The position numbers and the translations under genes are program-made. Shown here piece by piece: positions 26,188 through 35,126 of a stretch of DNA of 44,481 bases (position 1 is the first letter of the stretch; each line of letters begins with the position of its first letter). The stretch is taken from positions 1 through 44,481 of the forward strand of contig JAFKKH010000037.1 of the NCBI GenBank assembly GCA_017305665.1, in the 5' to 3' direction. The notes beneath the pieces are model-generated. The model was not told where the DNA came from. It worked only from the letters and a program-made list of their open reading frames with translations, and searched no databases. The DNA is from Hyphomicrobiales bacterium (GTDB lineage Bacteria > Pseudomonadota > Alphaproteobacteria > Rhizobiales > Xanthobacteraceae).

Positions 26188-26493
26188 TCAGCGAGCGCAG
26201 GTAATGGCCACGTATTCCCCGCAAATGCCCCGATTGCAGAGGTTTTCGAACGCCGGAATCGATCCGGTGATCTCGTCTGGGGCGACACGTCGGTAGGCTG
26301 TGGCCTGCGCAAAATCGCGTGAGCGACAGTAGGCGCGGGCAGCGGGTGCGCCGCACGTTTCGCTTCGGGCAAGGCACTGGTCGATACCATATCCATCGGC
26401 CTGGTTCGCAACGATGAAAACACGGCTGTCGGCCCATGCGGAGGATCCGGCGAGGAGGGCGATACCGGTCAGAAGTGCGGAGATCATTCGCAT
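26188..26493 (-). CDS. Small exported six-cysteine protein, function unknown
   Basis: A 101-residue protein with a signal peptide (residues 1-21, cleavage after AWA). The mature part of about 80 residues has six cysteines at 40, 47, 56, 86, 91 and 99, enough for three disulfides. The segment YGIDQCLARSETCGAPAARAYC is followed by DFAQATAYRRVAPDEIT. I recall similar hypothetical proteins in Bradyrhizobium relatives but know no function. The frame is open up to 26670, but the signal peptide fixes the start at 26493 (or two codons later). It diverges from cysS, and 272 bp without an evident gene separate it from the DUF2865 gene. Confidence 0.72.
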   Translation of the reverse strand: MRMISALLTGIALLAGSSAWADSRVFIVANQADGYGIDQCLARSETCGAPAARAYCRSRDFAQATAYRRVAPDEITGSIPAFENLCNRGICGEYVAITCAR

Positions 26494-26762
26494 CGTGCAC
26501 CAATGACGGGGAAGTCGCCGTTGCCCCTGCGCCAAATCCGGATTGATTAACCATGACGGCGTGGGCCATGTCGCGGCGAAATGAGGCGTTTCTGGGGCCG
26601 AACACTTGACGCCAAGCCCTCGGCTGATCCATGGTGCGCCAATGAACGGTCTCCTCGTCATTTGTGGCATTTGCCGCGAGATTATTAGCTAGCGATTCGC
26701 TGGCTGAGGCCGTCTTTTCTCATGTGAGATCACTGGACGCCCGGCCGTTGGGAACGGACGCC

Positions 26763-28163
26763 ATGGAACTGCGCCTTTACGACACCCTGACCAAGGACAA
26801 GCGTGTTTTCACGCCGATCGATCCGTCTGACGTGCGGATGTATGTCTGCGGGCCCACGGTCTACGACTTCGCCCACATCGGCAATGCGCGGCCGGTGATC
26901 GTGTTCGACGTCTTGTTCCGGCTGCTGCGGCACCTCTATGGCGCCGATCACGTCACCTACGTTCGCAACATCACCGACGTCGACGACAAGATCAACGACC
27001 GGGCGGCGCGGGACTTTCCCGGACTGCCGCTGAACGAGGCGATCCGCAAGGTCACCGAAGCCACCGCGTCACAGTTTCAGGCCGATGTCACGGCGCTGGG
27101 CTGCCTGTCGCCGACCCATCAGCCGCGCGCCACCGAATTCGTGCTGCCGCGCCCCGACGGCCGCGCCGATATGGTCACGCTGATCAAGCAACTGATCGCG
27201 CGCGGGCACGCCTATGAGGCCGGCGGGGAGGTGCTGTTCGATGTGCAGTCGATGCCGGACTACGGTGTGCTGTCGGGCCGCAGGCTCGAGGAGCAGAAAG
27301 CCGGCGCGCGTATCGCGGTCGATGCGCACAAGAAGAATCCGGCCGACTTCGTGCTCTGGAAACTGTCGTCCGAAAACGAGCCGGGCTGGGATAGCCCGTG
27401 GGGCAGGGGGCGTCCCGGCTGGCATATCGAATGCTCGGCCATGAGCGCGGCCTATCTCGGCGATGTCTTCGACATCCATGGCGGCGGGCTCGACCTGATC
27501 TTCCCGCACCACGAGAACGAGATCGCACAGTCACGCTGCGCTCACGGCACGCACGCTATGGCGAACTACTGGATGCACAACGGCTTTCTGCAGGTCGAAG
27601 GCGAGAAGATGTCGAAAAGCCTCGGCAATTTCTTCACCATCAACGAGTTGCTGACGACCGAGAAGTTCGGCGGACGTAAGTGGTCGGGCGAAGCGTTACG
27701 GCTTGCGATGCTGAAGACCCACTACAGATCGCCGATCGACTGGACTGTTCAGGGGCTCCAAGACGCCGAAAAGATGCTGGATCGGTGGTATGACGTTGTC
27801 GGCGATGCTCCAGCGAGCGAAGTGTCTGCCGATGTGCTCGATGCGCTCGGCGACGATATGAACATGCCGAAGGTGATTGCGGAACTGCATCGGCAGTCTC
27901 CGGAATCGCTCAAGGCCTCGGCAAACCTTCTTGGTCTCCTGACGCAAACCGGCGCGCAGTGGCGAGCAAACCAAACTCAAGATCGCAGCGTTGATGAGGG
28001 CGCTGTTGAAGCGCTCATTCGCGCTCGCACCGAGGCGCGTGCGCGAAAGGACTTCAAGGAATCCGATCGCATCCGTGACGAGCTCGCGGCGATGGGCGTC
28101 GTGCTGAAGGACGGCAAGGGTGCCGACGGCAAGCCGGTGACGACATGGGAGATCGCGCGATGA
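26763..28163 (+). CDS. cysS: Cysteinyl-tRNA synthetase
   Basis: A 466-residue class I synthetase that charges tRNA-Cys. The zinc ligand Cys29 and the HIGH-type motif HIGN (38-41) lie in [17 protein letters not shown]. Other zinc ligands are in WHIECSAM and FPHHENE, and the KMSKS loop is [11 protein letters not shown]. The C-terminal anticodon-binding part ends [14 protein letters not shown]. The frame extends upstream to 26664, but the family start [10 protein letters not shown] at 26763 is clear. Its last codons overlap the ATG of the 37-residue protein by 4 bp, opening a tightly packed operon that ends with cimA. Confidence 0.95.
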   Translation: MELRLYDTLTKDKRVFTPIDPSDVRMYVCGPTVYDFAHIGNARPVIVFDVLFRLLRHLYGADHVTYVRNITDVDDKINDRAARDFPGLPLNEAIRKVTEATASQFQADVTALGCLSPTHQPRATEFVLPRPDGRADMVTLIKQLIARGHAYEAGGEVLFDVQSMPDYGVLSGRRLEEQKAGARIAVDAHKKNPADFVLWKLSSENEPGWDSPWGRGRPGWHIECSAMSAAYLGDVFDIHGGGLDLIFPHHENEIAQSRCAHGTHAMANYWMHNGFLQVEGEKMSKSLGNFFTINELLTTEKFGGRKWSGEALRLAMLKTHYRSPIDWTVQGLQDAEKMLDRWYDVVGDAPASEVSADVLDALGDDMNMPKVIAELHRQSPESLKASANLLGLLTQTGAQWRANQTQDRSVDEGAVEALIRARTEARARKDFKESDRIRDELAAMGVVLKDGKGADGKPVTTWEIAR

Positions 28164-28273
28164 CGAAACCCGATACGCCGTTTCCAAAGCACTGGCGCTA
28201 CTACATCTTCATCAAGTGGGCGGTGATCGTCGCGGCGGCCGTGCTGGTCTGCCGCCTGTTCGGAGTATTTTGA
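28160..28273 (+). CDS. 37-residue single-pass membrane protein
   Basis: This small gene begins with ATGA overlapping the cysS stop and ends 4 bp before the acetyltransferase ATG, so it is held in frame by coupling on both sides. The product has a polar start with aromatic residues ([15 protein letters not shown]), then one hydrophobic helix (about residues 15-36: [20 protein letters not shown]) with one Cys. The His-Trp-Arg-Tyr-Tyr interface and the basic residues before the helix suggest a cytoplasmic N-terminus. I do not recognise a family. The overlap and the coding-like composition support a real gene. Confidence 0.68.
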   Translation: MTKPDTPFPKHWRYYIFIKWAVIVAAAVLVCRLFGVF

Positions 28274-28277
28274 CGCG

Positions 28278-28778
28278 ATGGCACAGACCATGCCCGCACC
28301 CGCGTTGCGGCCGATGCTGCCGGCCGACGTTCCCGTGCTCGCGGCGATCTTCGTCGCCAGCATCGAGGAGTTGACTGGTGACGACTATAGCGAAGCGCAG
28401 CAGATCGCCTGGGCCGATGCTGCGGATGACGAGGAGAAATTCGGTGCGCGGCTCACCGGCGAACTGACGCTGGTGGCGACGCTGCAGGGATCGCCGGTCG
28501 GCTTCGCATCGCTGAAGGGCGCGAACCTTATCGACATGCTCTATGTGCATCCGAGCGCCACCGGGCAGGGCGTTGCGACAACACTGTGCGATGCGCTGGA
28601 AAAGCTCGCGGGCGCGCGGGGCACCAAGACGCTGACCGTCGAGGCCAGCGATACGGCGGAACGTTTTTTCGCCAAGCGCGGCTACGTCGCGACGCAACGC
28701 AATTCGGTCACGGTCGGCGACGAGTGGCTGCCCAACACCACGATGACGAAGACACTTTCCGCGGGAGGTGCGGCATGA
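28278..28778 (+). CDS. GNAT family N-acetyltransferase
   Basis: A 166-residue acetyltransferase with the GNAT fold. The acetyl-CoA loop is in LYVHPSATGQGVATTLCDAL (Q-x-x-G-x-A type), preceded by strand LIDMLYVHP. The C-terminal AERFFAKRGYVATQRN is the usual last helix and strand. The substrate is unknown. Its stop overlaps the ATG of cimA by 4 bp (ATGA), and GGGAGG just before that ATG serves cimA. It sits inside the cysS-cimA operon, which gives no clear hint about its target. Confidence 0.85.
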   Translation: MAQTMPAPALRPMLPADVPVLAAIFVASIEELTGDDYSEAQQIAWADAADDEEKFGARLTGELTLVATLQGSPVGFASLKGANLIDMLYVHPSATGQGVATTLCDALEKLAGARGTKTLTVEASDTAERFFAKRGYVATQRNSVTVGDEWLPNTTMTKTLSAGGAA

Positions 28779-30373
28779 GCCGCGAACGCCTTTATCTGTT
28801 CGATACCACGCTGCGCGACGGCGCGCAGACCAACGGCGTCGATTTCACGCTGCAGGACAAGCAGGTCATCGCAAAAATGCTGGACGACCTCGGCATTGAT
28901 TACGTCGAGGGGGGCTATCCTGGCGCCAATCCAACCGATACCGAATTGTTCGCGCAAAAACCTGCGCTAGGACATGCGCGCTTCACGGCGTTCGGCATGA
29001 CGCGACGGCCGGGTCGCTCGGCGTCCAACGATCCGGGATTGGCCGCGTTGATCGAGGCCAGTGCCGATGCGATCTGCTTCGTCGCCAAATCGTCGGCCTA
29101 TCAGGTGCGGGTAGCGCTCGAGACGACCAAGGATGAGAATCTGGCGTCGATCCGCGACAGCGTGAAGGCCGCCAAGGCCGCCGGCCGCGAGGTCATGGTG
29201 GATTGCGAGCATTTCTTCGACGGCCACAAGGAAGACCCGGAATTCGCGTTGGCCTGCGCGAAGGCAGCGTATGACTCGGGCGCGCGCTGGGTGGTGCTGT
29301 GTGACACCAATGGCGGCACCATGCCGAACGAGATCGAGACCATCGTTCGCGATGTCGCCAAGCATATTCCCGGCGATCACCTCGGCATCCACGCCCATAA
29401 CGACACCGAGCAAGCGGTCGCCAATTCACTGGCGGCGGTGCGCGCTGGCGCCCGGCAGATCCAGGGCACGCTGAACGGACTTGGTGAGCGCTGCGGCAAC
29501 GCCAACCTCTGCTCGCTGATCCCGACGTTGAGGCTAAAGAAAGAGTTCGCCGACGCCTTCGAGACCGGTGTGACCGAGGATCGCCTCGCGACATTGATGC
29601 AGGCGTCACGCGCGCTCGACAATATGCTGAACCGAGCGCCGAACCGGCATGCGCCCTATGTCGGCGAAAGCGCGTTCGTCACGAAAACCGGCATTCATGC
29701 CTCCGCGATCCTCAAGGATCCCACGACCTACGAGCACGTCGCGCCGGAGTCGGTCGGCAATCACCGCAAGGTACTGGTCTCCGACCAGGCGGGGCGGTCG
29801 AACGTTTTGGCGGAGTTGGAGCGCGCCAACATCCCGTTCGACCGGAACGATCCGAAACTTGGGCGACTGGTCGAGGAGATGAAGGAGCGCGAGGCCGCGG
29901 GTTATGCCTATGAGTCGGCGAACGCGTCGTTTGATTTGCTGGCGCGGCGCACGCTCGGTCGCGTGCCCGAGTATTTCGACGTCGAGCAGTTCGACGTCAA
30001 TGTCGAGCAACGCTACAATTCCAATGGGCAGCGTGTCACCGTTGCAATGGCGGTGGTCAAGGTCAGGGTCGACGGCGAAACGCTGATCTCGGCTGCCGAA
30101 GGCAACGGACCCGTCAACGCTCTCGATGTCGCCCTGCGCAAGGATCTCGGAAAATACCAGAAGTACATCGAGAAGCTGAAGCTCATCGACTACCGCGTGC
30201 GTATCCTTAACGGAGGCACGGAAGCGGTGACGCGCGTGCTGATCGAGAGCGAGGATGAGGAGGGCGAGCGCTGGACCACGATCGGCGTATCGCCGAATAT
30301 CATCGACGCATCGTTTCAGGCGCTGATGGATTCTGTGTTCTACAAGCTGGTGAAGTCCGGCACGACGGCCTAG
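28775..30373 (+). CDS. cimA: (R)-citramalate synthase
   Basis: A 532-residue enzyme that condenses pyruvate and acetyl-CoA to citramalate, giving a threonine-independent route to isoleucine. The N-terminus LYLFDTTLRDGAQT carries the metal-binding Asp and catalytic Arg. HAHNDTEQAVANSLAAV holds the metal-binding His pair, and GTLNGLGERCGNANL follows. The C-terminal regulatory domain (about 395-525) resembles that of LeuA and would bind an amino acid, probably isoleucine. The length and the VEGGYPGANPTD segment mark the TIGR00977 citramalate synthase group, not 2-isopropylmalate or homocitrate synthase. The start overlaps the acetyltransferase stop; a strong hairpin follows the gene. Confidence 0.92.
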   Translation: MSRERLYLFDTTLRDGAQTNGVDFTLQDKQVIAKMLDDLGIDYVEGGYPGANPTDTELFAQKPALGHARFTAFGMTRRPGRSASNDPGLAALIEASADAICFVAKSSAYQVRVALETTKDENLASIRDSVKAAKAAGREVMVDCEHFFDGHKEDPEFALACAKAAYDSGARWVVLCDTNGGTMPNEIETIVRDVAKHIPGDHLGIHAHNDTEQAVANSLAAVRAGARQIQGTLNGLGERCGNANLCSLIPTLRLKKEFADAFETGVTEDRLATLMQASRALDNMLNRAPNRHAPYVGESAFVTKTGIHASAILKDPTTYEHVAPESVGNHRKVLVSDQAGRSNVLAELERANIPFDRNDPKLGRLVEEMKEREAAGYAYESANASFDLLARRTLGRVPEYFDVEQFDVNVEQRYNSNGQRVTVAMAVVKVRVDGETLISAAEGNGPVNALDVALRKDLGKYQKYIEKLKLIDYRVRILNGGTEAVTRVLIESEDEEGERWTTIGVSPNIIDASFQALMDSVFYKLVKSGTTA

Positions 30374-30384
30374 CGGCGTAACAT

Positions 30385-30425
30385 ATAAAGCTCCGCTTCT
30401 GATGGAATCAGAAGCGGAGCTTTAT
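30385..30425. terminator. Perfect 19-bp hairpin after cimA
   Basis: ATAAAGCTCCGCTTCTGAT and its exact complement flank a GGA loop. It starts 12 bp past the cimA stop, between cimA and the converging LOG gene. T residues close each stem end (CTTTAT), so it may end transcription from both sides. There is no long T-tract. Confidence 0.75.
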
Positions 30426-30439
30426 GATTTTGATTTGAC

Positions 30440-30483
30440 GCGTTTTCTTCACGCGAGCCGGTATCCACTTCGCTCGAAAACGC
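30440..30483. repeat. 44-bp palindromic intergenic repeat of the Bradyrhizobiaceae type
   Basis: GCGTTTTC and GAAAACGC flank an interior with ACGCGAGCCGGTATCCACTT. I recall near-identical palindromes as common intergenic elements in Bradyrhizobium relatives; this is memory, not a search. It lies between cimA and the LOG gene, beyond the cimA hairpin. Confidence 0.6.
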
Positions 30484-30521
30484 TATAACCTCCCGAAGCA
30501 GGTCAGGTGGTTCGTTACAAA

Positions 30522-31127
30522 CTAAAGCCGGTGCGCGACGTCGGGCGGCATCTGCTTCGAGTCATCGGGCGCGCTGGCTGCGGTGACGCGAAGCTTTGGC
30601 AGGATATCCTCGACGCGATCTGCCTTGAGAATATTGACCGCGAGTGTCGGTCGGATGAAAGCGGTCGCTCGCATATGGGTCAGCAGCGCGAGCAGCGGCT
30701 CCCAGAAGCCGTCGATGTTGGCGAGCAGGATCGGCTTGCTATGGCGCCCAAGCTGTTGCCACGTGAGTTGTTCGACCAGTTCCTCGAGTGTGCCGACGCC
30801 GCCGGGAAGCGCCACGAACGCATCCGACCGTTCGAACATCAGGCGCTTGCGCTCGTGCATATCGCGGGTGACGATCATCTCCTGCACGCGCGACAGCGCG
30901 TGCTCGCGCGAGGTCAGGAAATCCGGAATGATGCCGGTGACTTTGCCACCGTGATCGAGGGCCGAGGTTGCGACCGCGCCCATCAGGCCGACCGAGCCGC
31001 CGCCATAGACCAGCCCGACATTATTTTGGGCTAGCGCTTTGCCTAGCGCGACAGCAGCTTCAACGAAGTGGGGATTTGTACCGGGGCCTGAGCCGCAATA
31101 GACGCAGACCGTTTTGATGGTGTTCAT
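30522..31127 (-). CDS. LOG family protein (nucleoside 5'-monophosphate phosphoribohydrolase)
   Basis: A 201-residue Rossmann-like protein of the LOG/TIGR00730 family. The motif PGGVGTLEE (108-116) and the preceding MHERKRLMF segment form the nucleotide site, and VYGGGSVGLMG (40-50) is the other conserved loop. Family members release the base from nucleoside monophosphates; in plants and some bacteria this activates cytokinin ribotides. For this bacterium the physiological role is open: purine turnover or cytokinin release are both possible. The frame is open to 31295, but the start MNTIKTVCVYCGS at 31127 is the family N-terminus. It diverges from the ABC exporter. Confidence 0.9.
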   Translation of the reverse strand: MNTIKTVCVYCGSGPGTNPHFVEAAVALGKALAQNNVGLVYGGGSVGLMGAVATSALDHGGKVTGIIPDFLTSREHALSRVQEMIVTRDMHERKRLMFERSDAFVALPGGVGTLEELVEQLTWQQLGRHSKPILLANIDGFWEPLLALLTHMRATAFIRPTLAVNILKADRVEDILPKLRVTAASAPDDSKQMPPDVAHRL

Positions 31128-31261
31128 GAGAATCGATGTGGCATCGCAAAATCGCATCGTCAAGGCTCGAACGTCGCCGCATAGGGTCAATTTCCCGTCG
31201 GTGCGCCCGCCTGCAGCAAAAAGAATCGCCCGGCAAGGGTGCATGCAGCATCCAAACGCTC

Positions 31262-31287
31262 TATATGACCGCGATATATGACCGCGA
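31262..31287. repeat. 13-bp perfect tandem duplication upstream of the Atm1-type exporter
   Basis: TATATGACCGCGA occurs twice with no gap (31262-31274 and 31275-31287), 54 bp upstream of the exporter ATG and inside the 214-bp divergent region. It could be a recent slippage event or a double binding site; TATA-like steps may form part of a promoter. Confidence 0.6.
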
Positions 31288-31341
31288 TCAGACAATATTC
31301 ACGGCGGCGGACGCCATCCCTCTGTGCTCTAGGCGCGATCG

Positions 31342-33291
31342 ATGGCTGACGACTCGCGTTCGGCCACCGTGCCGGTAGAGCCTTCCGACGACCCGACCCG
31401 GCGAGCGACCCTCGGCAGGGCGCTGTTGCATCTGTGGCCTTACATGTGGCCCGGTGACCGCGCCGACTTGAAGATGCGTGTGGTCTGGTCGATGCTGCTG
31501 CTTGTCGCGGCGAAGATCGCGACCTTGACGGTGCCGTTCACCTTCAAATGGGCGATCGATGCGCTGACCGGCACAGGCAGTGCGCCGGTGCAGCCCGGCA
31601 ATTGGGCGATGTGGCTGATCGTGTCGCCGCTCGCGATGACGGCGGCCTATGGCTTAACGCGCGTCCTGATGGCGCTGCTCACCCAGTGGCGCGACGGCAT
31701 CTTCGCCAAGGTCGCGATGCATGCGGTGCGCAGGCTGGCCTATCGTACATTCGTCCATATGCACGAACTGTCGCTGCGGTTTCATCTCGAGCGCAAGACC
31801 GGCGGGCTGACACGTGTGCTCGAGCGCGGGCGCACCGGAATCGAGGAGATGGTCCGGCTCGTCATCCTGCAACTCGTTCCGACGGCAGTAGAGGTCAGCC
31901 TGCTCACCGCCGTACTGTTGTGGCAGTTCGACTGGCGTTATGTGCTGGTGACGCTGGCGACCGTCGTGGTCTATATGGCCTTCACCTACAGGGCGACGCA
32001 ATGGCGGATCGAAATCCGACGCCAGATGAACGATTCCGATTCCGATGCCAATGCCAAGGCGATCGACTCGCTCCTGAACTATGAAACGGTAAAATATTTC
32101 GGCGCCGAATTGCGGGAGGCAAAGCGCTACGACCGTTCGATGGAGCGCTTCGAGACCGCAAGCGTCCACACCTACACGTCGCTTGCGGTCCTCAACGCGG
32201 GGCAGGCGGTCATCTACACGGCCGGGCTGACCACAATCATGATCCTGTGCGCAATCGGCGTGCGTAACGGCACGCATACGGTTGGAGATTTCGTCATGGT
32301 CAACGCCATGATGATCCAGCTCTACCAGCCGCTCAACCTGATGGGCATGGTCTATCGCGAGATCAAGCAGGCGATCATCGATATCGAAAAGATGTTCGCG
32401 GTGCTGACCCGCAGTCCGGAAGTGAAAGATCGCAGCGATGCAAAGCCGCTGGACGTGGCGCGCGGCGCGGTGCGGTTCGAGGACGTCCAATTCTCCTACG
32501 ATCCGGATCGTCCGATCCTGAAAGGCGTCACGTTCGACGTGCCGGCCGGCAAGACAGTAGCCATTGTCGGGCCGTCGGGCGCGGGTAAATCGACGATCTC
32601 CCGCCTGCTGTTCCGTCTCTATGATGTGTCCAGCGGCCGCATCCTGATCGACGGGCAGGACATCCGAGGCGTGACCCAGGTATCATTGCGCGCCGCGATC
32701 GGAATGGTGCCGCAGGATACCGTGCTGTTCAACGACACCATCCGCTACAACATCCGCTACGGCCGTTGGGATGCGACCGATGGGGAGGTCGAGACCGCCG
32801 CACAAATGGCGCAGATCGACGGATTCATAAAGCTGTCGCCTCATGGCTACGAGACCGAAGTCGGCGAGCGCGGCCTGAAACTGTCCGGCGGCGAGAAGCA
32901 GCGCGTTGCGATTGCCCGCACGGTGCTCAAGGCGCCGCCGATCCTCGTGCTCGACGAGGCGACGTCGGCGCTCGATAGTCATACCGAACATGAAATCCAG
33001 GAAGCGCTCGAGCGGGTCTCGCGCAACCGGACCTCACTGGTGATCGCGCACCGGTTGTCTACGATCGTGGGTGCCGATGAAATCATCGTGCTCGATCAGG
33101 GGCGCATCGCGGAGCGTGGAACCCATGGACAGCTTTTGGCGGCCAACGGTCTTTACGCGAGCATGTGGAACAGGCAACGTGAGGCGCAGGAGGCTCGCGA
33201 GAAGCTGGCCCTGATTGCGGACGAGAACGACGCGCCGAATCGAAGGCCTCCAGAGATCGACGACGGGGTGATGAGTTCCGCTGCCGAGTGA
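31342..33291 (+). CDS. Atm1-type ABC exporter (fused permease and ATPase)
   Basis: A 649-residue half-transporter that works as a homodimer in the inner membrane. A polar lead (1-50) is followed by six membrane helices (about 50-340) and one nucleotide-binding domain. Walker A is GPSGAGKST near residue 410, the signature LSGGEKQR near 514 and Walker B ILVLDEATSALD near 534-545. The membrane part resembles bacterial Atm1/HMT1 proteins, including YLNYETVKYFGAE-like NYETVKYFGAE, a hallmark of this group. Such exporters move glutathione conjugates or glutathione-bound metals, or sulfur species for Fe-S work. The substrate here is not proven. psd starts 56 bp downstream. Confidence 0.9.
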   Translation: MADDSRSATVPVEPSDDPTRRATLGRALLHLWPYMWPGDRADLKMRVVWSMLLLVAAKIATLTVPFTFKWAIDALTGTGSAPVQPGNWAMWLIVSPLAMTAAYGLTRVLMALLTQWRDGIFAKVAMHAVRRLAYRTFVHMHELSLRFHLERKTGGLTRVLERGRTGIEEMVRLVILQLVPTAVEVSLLTAVLLWQFDWRYVLVTLATVVVYMAFTYRATQWRIEIRRQMNDSDSDANAKAIDSLLNYETVKYFGAELREAKRYDRSMERFETASVHTYTSLAVLNAGQAVIYTAGLTTIMILCAIGVRNGTHTVGDFVMVNAMMIQLYQPLNLMGMVYREIKQAIIDIEKMFAVLTRSPEVKDRSDAKPLDVARGAVRFEDVQFSYDPDRPILKGVTFDVPAGKTVAIVGPSGAGKSTISRLLFRLYDVSSGRILIDGQDIRGVTQVSLRAAIGMVPQDTVLFNDTIRYNIRYGRWDATDGEVETAAQMAQIDGFIKLSPHGYETEVGERGLKLSGGEKQRVAIARTVLKAPPILVLDEATSALDSHTEHEIQEALERVSRNRTSLVIAHRLSTIVGADEIIVLDQGRIAERGTHGQLLAANGLYASMWNRQREAQEAREKLALIADENDAPNRRPPEIDDGVMSSAAE

Positions 33292-33347
33292 TCGCCCGTT
33301 GAAGCCCGCGCTTTGCATATTCACGCTGAACGGATTTTAAATCTCCC

Positions 33348-34046
33348 ATGTCCATCACCAATTCCATCCGCGGACAGATTCCACCGATCCATCCGGAAGG
33401 CTATCCGTTCATCGGCGCTTTCGCGCTGGCGAGTCTCATCCTGTTCTGGATCTGGTCGCCGTTGGGCTGGATCGGAACGCTGCTGATAGTGTGGTGCGCG
33501 CTGTTCTTCCGCGATCCGGTGCGTGTGACGCCGGTCCGGGAAGGCATCGTTGTTGCGCCGGCTGATGGGCGCGTCTCGATGATCACACAGGTGTTGCCGC
33601 CGGCCGAGCTTGGCCTTGGCGATCAGCCACTGCTGCGCATTTCGATTTTCATGAGCGTGTTCAACTGTCACGTCAATCGCAGTCCCGTCGCCGGCCGGAT
33701 CGAACGGATCGCCTATCGTCCCGGCAAGTTCATCAACGCCGAGCTCGACAAGGCGAGCGAGGACAACGAGCGCAACTCGCTGGTCATTTCGACGCCGAAC
33801 GGACGCATCGGCGTCGTCCAGATCGCGGGTCTCGTGGCACGGCGGATCGTGTCGTTCGTGCGCGAGGGGCAGATGATCGGGGCAGGCGAGCGGTTCGGGC
33901 TGATCCGCTTCGGCTCGCGCCTCGACGTGTTCCTGCCGCCGGGAACCCAGGCCCTGGTGTCCGAGGGACAGACGGCGATCGCCGGTGAAACGGTATTGGC
34001 AGACTTCCGGGCGACCGACCTCGGGCGGACCTACCGCAGCAATTAA
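33348..34046 (+). CDS. psd: Phosphatidylserine decarboxylase proenzyme (short type)
   Basis: A 232-residue proenzyme of the short PSD-A type that makes phosphatidylethanolamine at the inner membrane. The self-cleavage site is Gly189-Ser190 in LIRFGSRLD; cleavage there yields the pyruvoyl group on the small chain. Other family segments are [11 protein letters not shown] (about 69-80) and FNCHVNRSP (105-113). One or two hydrophobic helices at 20-52 anchor it. pssA, the preceding enzyme in the pathway, begins 72 bp downstream, so the pair forms a lipid-synthesis unit. Confidence 0.94.
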   Translation: MSITNSIRGQIPPIHPEGYPFIGAFALASLILFWIWSPLGWIGTLLIVWCALFFRDPVRVTPVREGIVVAPADGRVSMITQVLPPAELGLGDQPLLRISIFMSVFNCHVNRSPVAGRIERIAYRPGKFINAELDKASEDNERNSLVISTPNGRIGVVQIAGLVARRIVSFVREGQMIGAGERFGLIRFGSRLDVFLPPGTQALVSEGQTAIAGETVLADFRATDLGRTYRSN

Positions 34047-34118
34047 CCATCGAACGGCTGTGCCGCAGGTCGCGCCTCGCCGATGGCGGAGCGATCAAGC
34101 CCTTGCTATATAGGGGCC

Positions 34119-35003
34119 ATGCAGATGCCCTTCGACCCGAAGTTTTCATCCGAGATGCGCCGCCGCCGGTTTCGTCCGATTCCGGTGCGCATGCTGGTGC
34201 CCAACGTCATCACGCTGCTGGCGATCTGTGCCGGCCTGACGGCGATACGGCTCTCGACCGAGGGGCGGGTGGAGCTGGCGGTGGCGGCCATCGTGTTCGC
34301 CGCTATCCTCGACGGGATCGACGGGCGCGTGGCCCGCATGATCAAGGGACAGTCGAAATTCGGCGCGGAACTCGACAGTCTCGCCGACTTCGTCAATTTC
34401 GGCGTCGCGCCCGGATTGATCCTCTATTTCTGGCAACTGCACGATCTCAACAACGTGGGCTGGATCGCAGCAATGATTTTTGCGATCAGCGGCGGCCTGC
34501 GGCTGGCCCGCTTCAACGCCACGATCGACGATCAGACCAAGCCGGCGTTTGCGGCGAATTTCTTCACTGGGGTGCCGGCGCCGGCGGGTGCGATCACCGT
34601 GCTGCTGCCGATCTATCTCGCGTTCGTCGGTGCGCCGCAGCCGCCTGCCGTGTTGACGGCGATTTATACGCTGGCGATCGCGATCCTGATGGTGTCGCGG
34701 CTGCCGGTGTTTTCCGGCAAGACGGCCCGCATGCGGGTGTCGCCGGAGATGGTGCTGCCGGTGTTCGTGTCGGTGGTGTTCTTCATCGCGCTTCTGATCA
34801 GCTATCCCTGGTACATCCTGTCCATCGGCTCGATATGCTACCTGCTCAGCCTTCCTGTTGGGTGGAGATCGTATCGCGATCACGGCCGCAGGGCTGCCGC
34901 GCAGGCGATGGGATCGGCCGATACGTCTGCCCCCGCGGGCTTGGCCGCGACCGCTCCGCTTCCCGAGCCGGAGCAGGACAACCGGCCTTCGCGGCTGCAC
35001 TGA
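34119..35003 (+). CDS. pssA: CDP-diacylglycerol--serine O-phosphatidyltransferase
   Basis: A 294-residue membrane enzyme making phosphatidylserine, the substrate of the upstream psd product. The CDP-alcohol phosphatidyltransferase signature D-G-x2-D-G-x-A-R-x8-G-x3-D-x3-D is complete: Asp65, Asp68, Asp86 and Asp90. About six to eight hydrophobic helices follow. The C-terminal 50 residues are polar and Ala/Pro-rich and probably cytoplasmic. The frame is open to 34083; the ATG at 34119 after TAGGGG is preferred, with 34125 possible. The pairing with psd fits a type II PssA pathway. Confidence 0.93.
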   Translation: MQMPFDPKFSSEMRRRRFRPIPVRMLVPNVITLLAICAGLTAIRLSTEGRVELAVAAIVFAAILDGIDGRVARMIKGQSKFGAELDSLADFVNFGVAPGLILYFWQLHDLNNVGWIAAMIFAISGGLRLARFNATIDDQTKPAFAANFFTGVPAPAGAITVLLPIYLAFVGAPQPPAVLTAIYTLAIAILMVSRLPVFSGKTARMRVSPEMVLPVFVSVVFFIALLISYPWYILSIGSICYLLSLPVGWRSYRDHGRRAAAQAMGSADTSAPAGLAATAPLPEPEQDNRPSRLH

Positions 35004-35126
35004 TATCCCTCACTCAAGAATGTCCGGTATGCCTGATCCGCTTTGAGCGGAGCGTCGTATTGGGTCTGTGCGGGAAGTCGGGTATATGGCGGAACCGATT
35101 GCAATATAAAAACCGGAGAAAACGCC

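Noticed and set aside
26547-26554. TTAACCAT, a CtrA half-site form, 54 bp upstream of the six-cysteine protein
   Set aside because: Only eight bases with no partner TTAA at the right spacing; too weak to call. The same holds for TTAACCAT at 34043-34050 before pssA.
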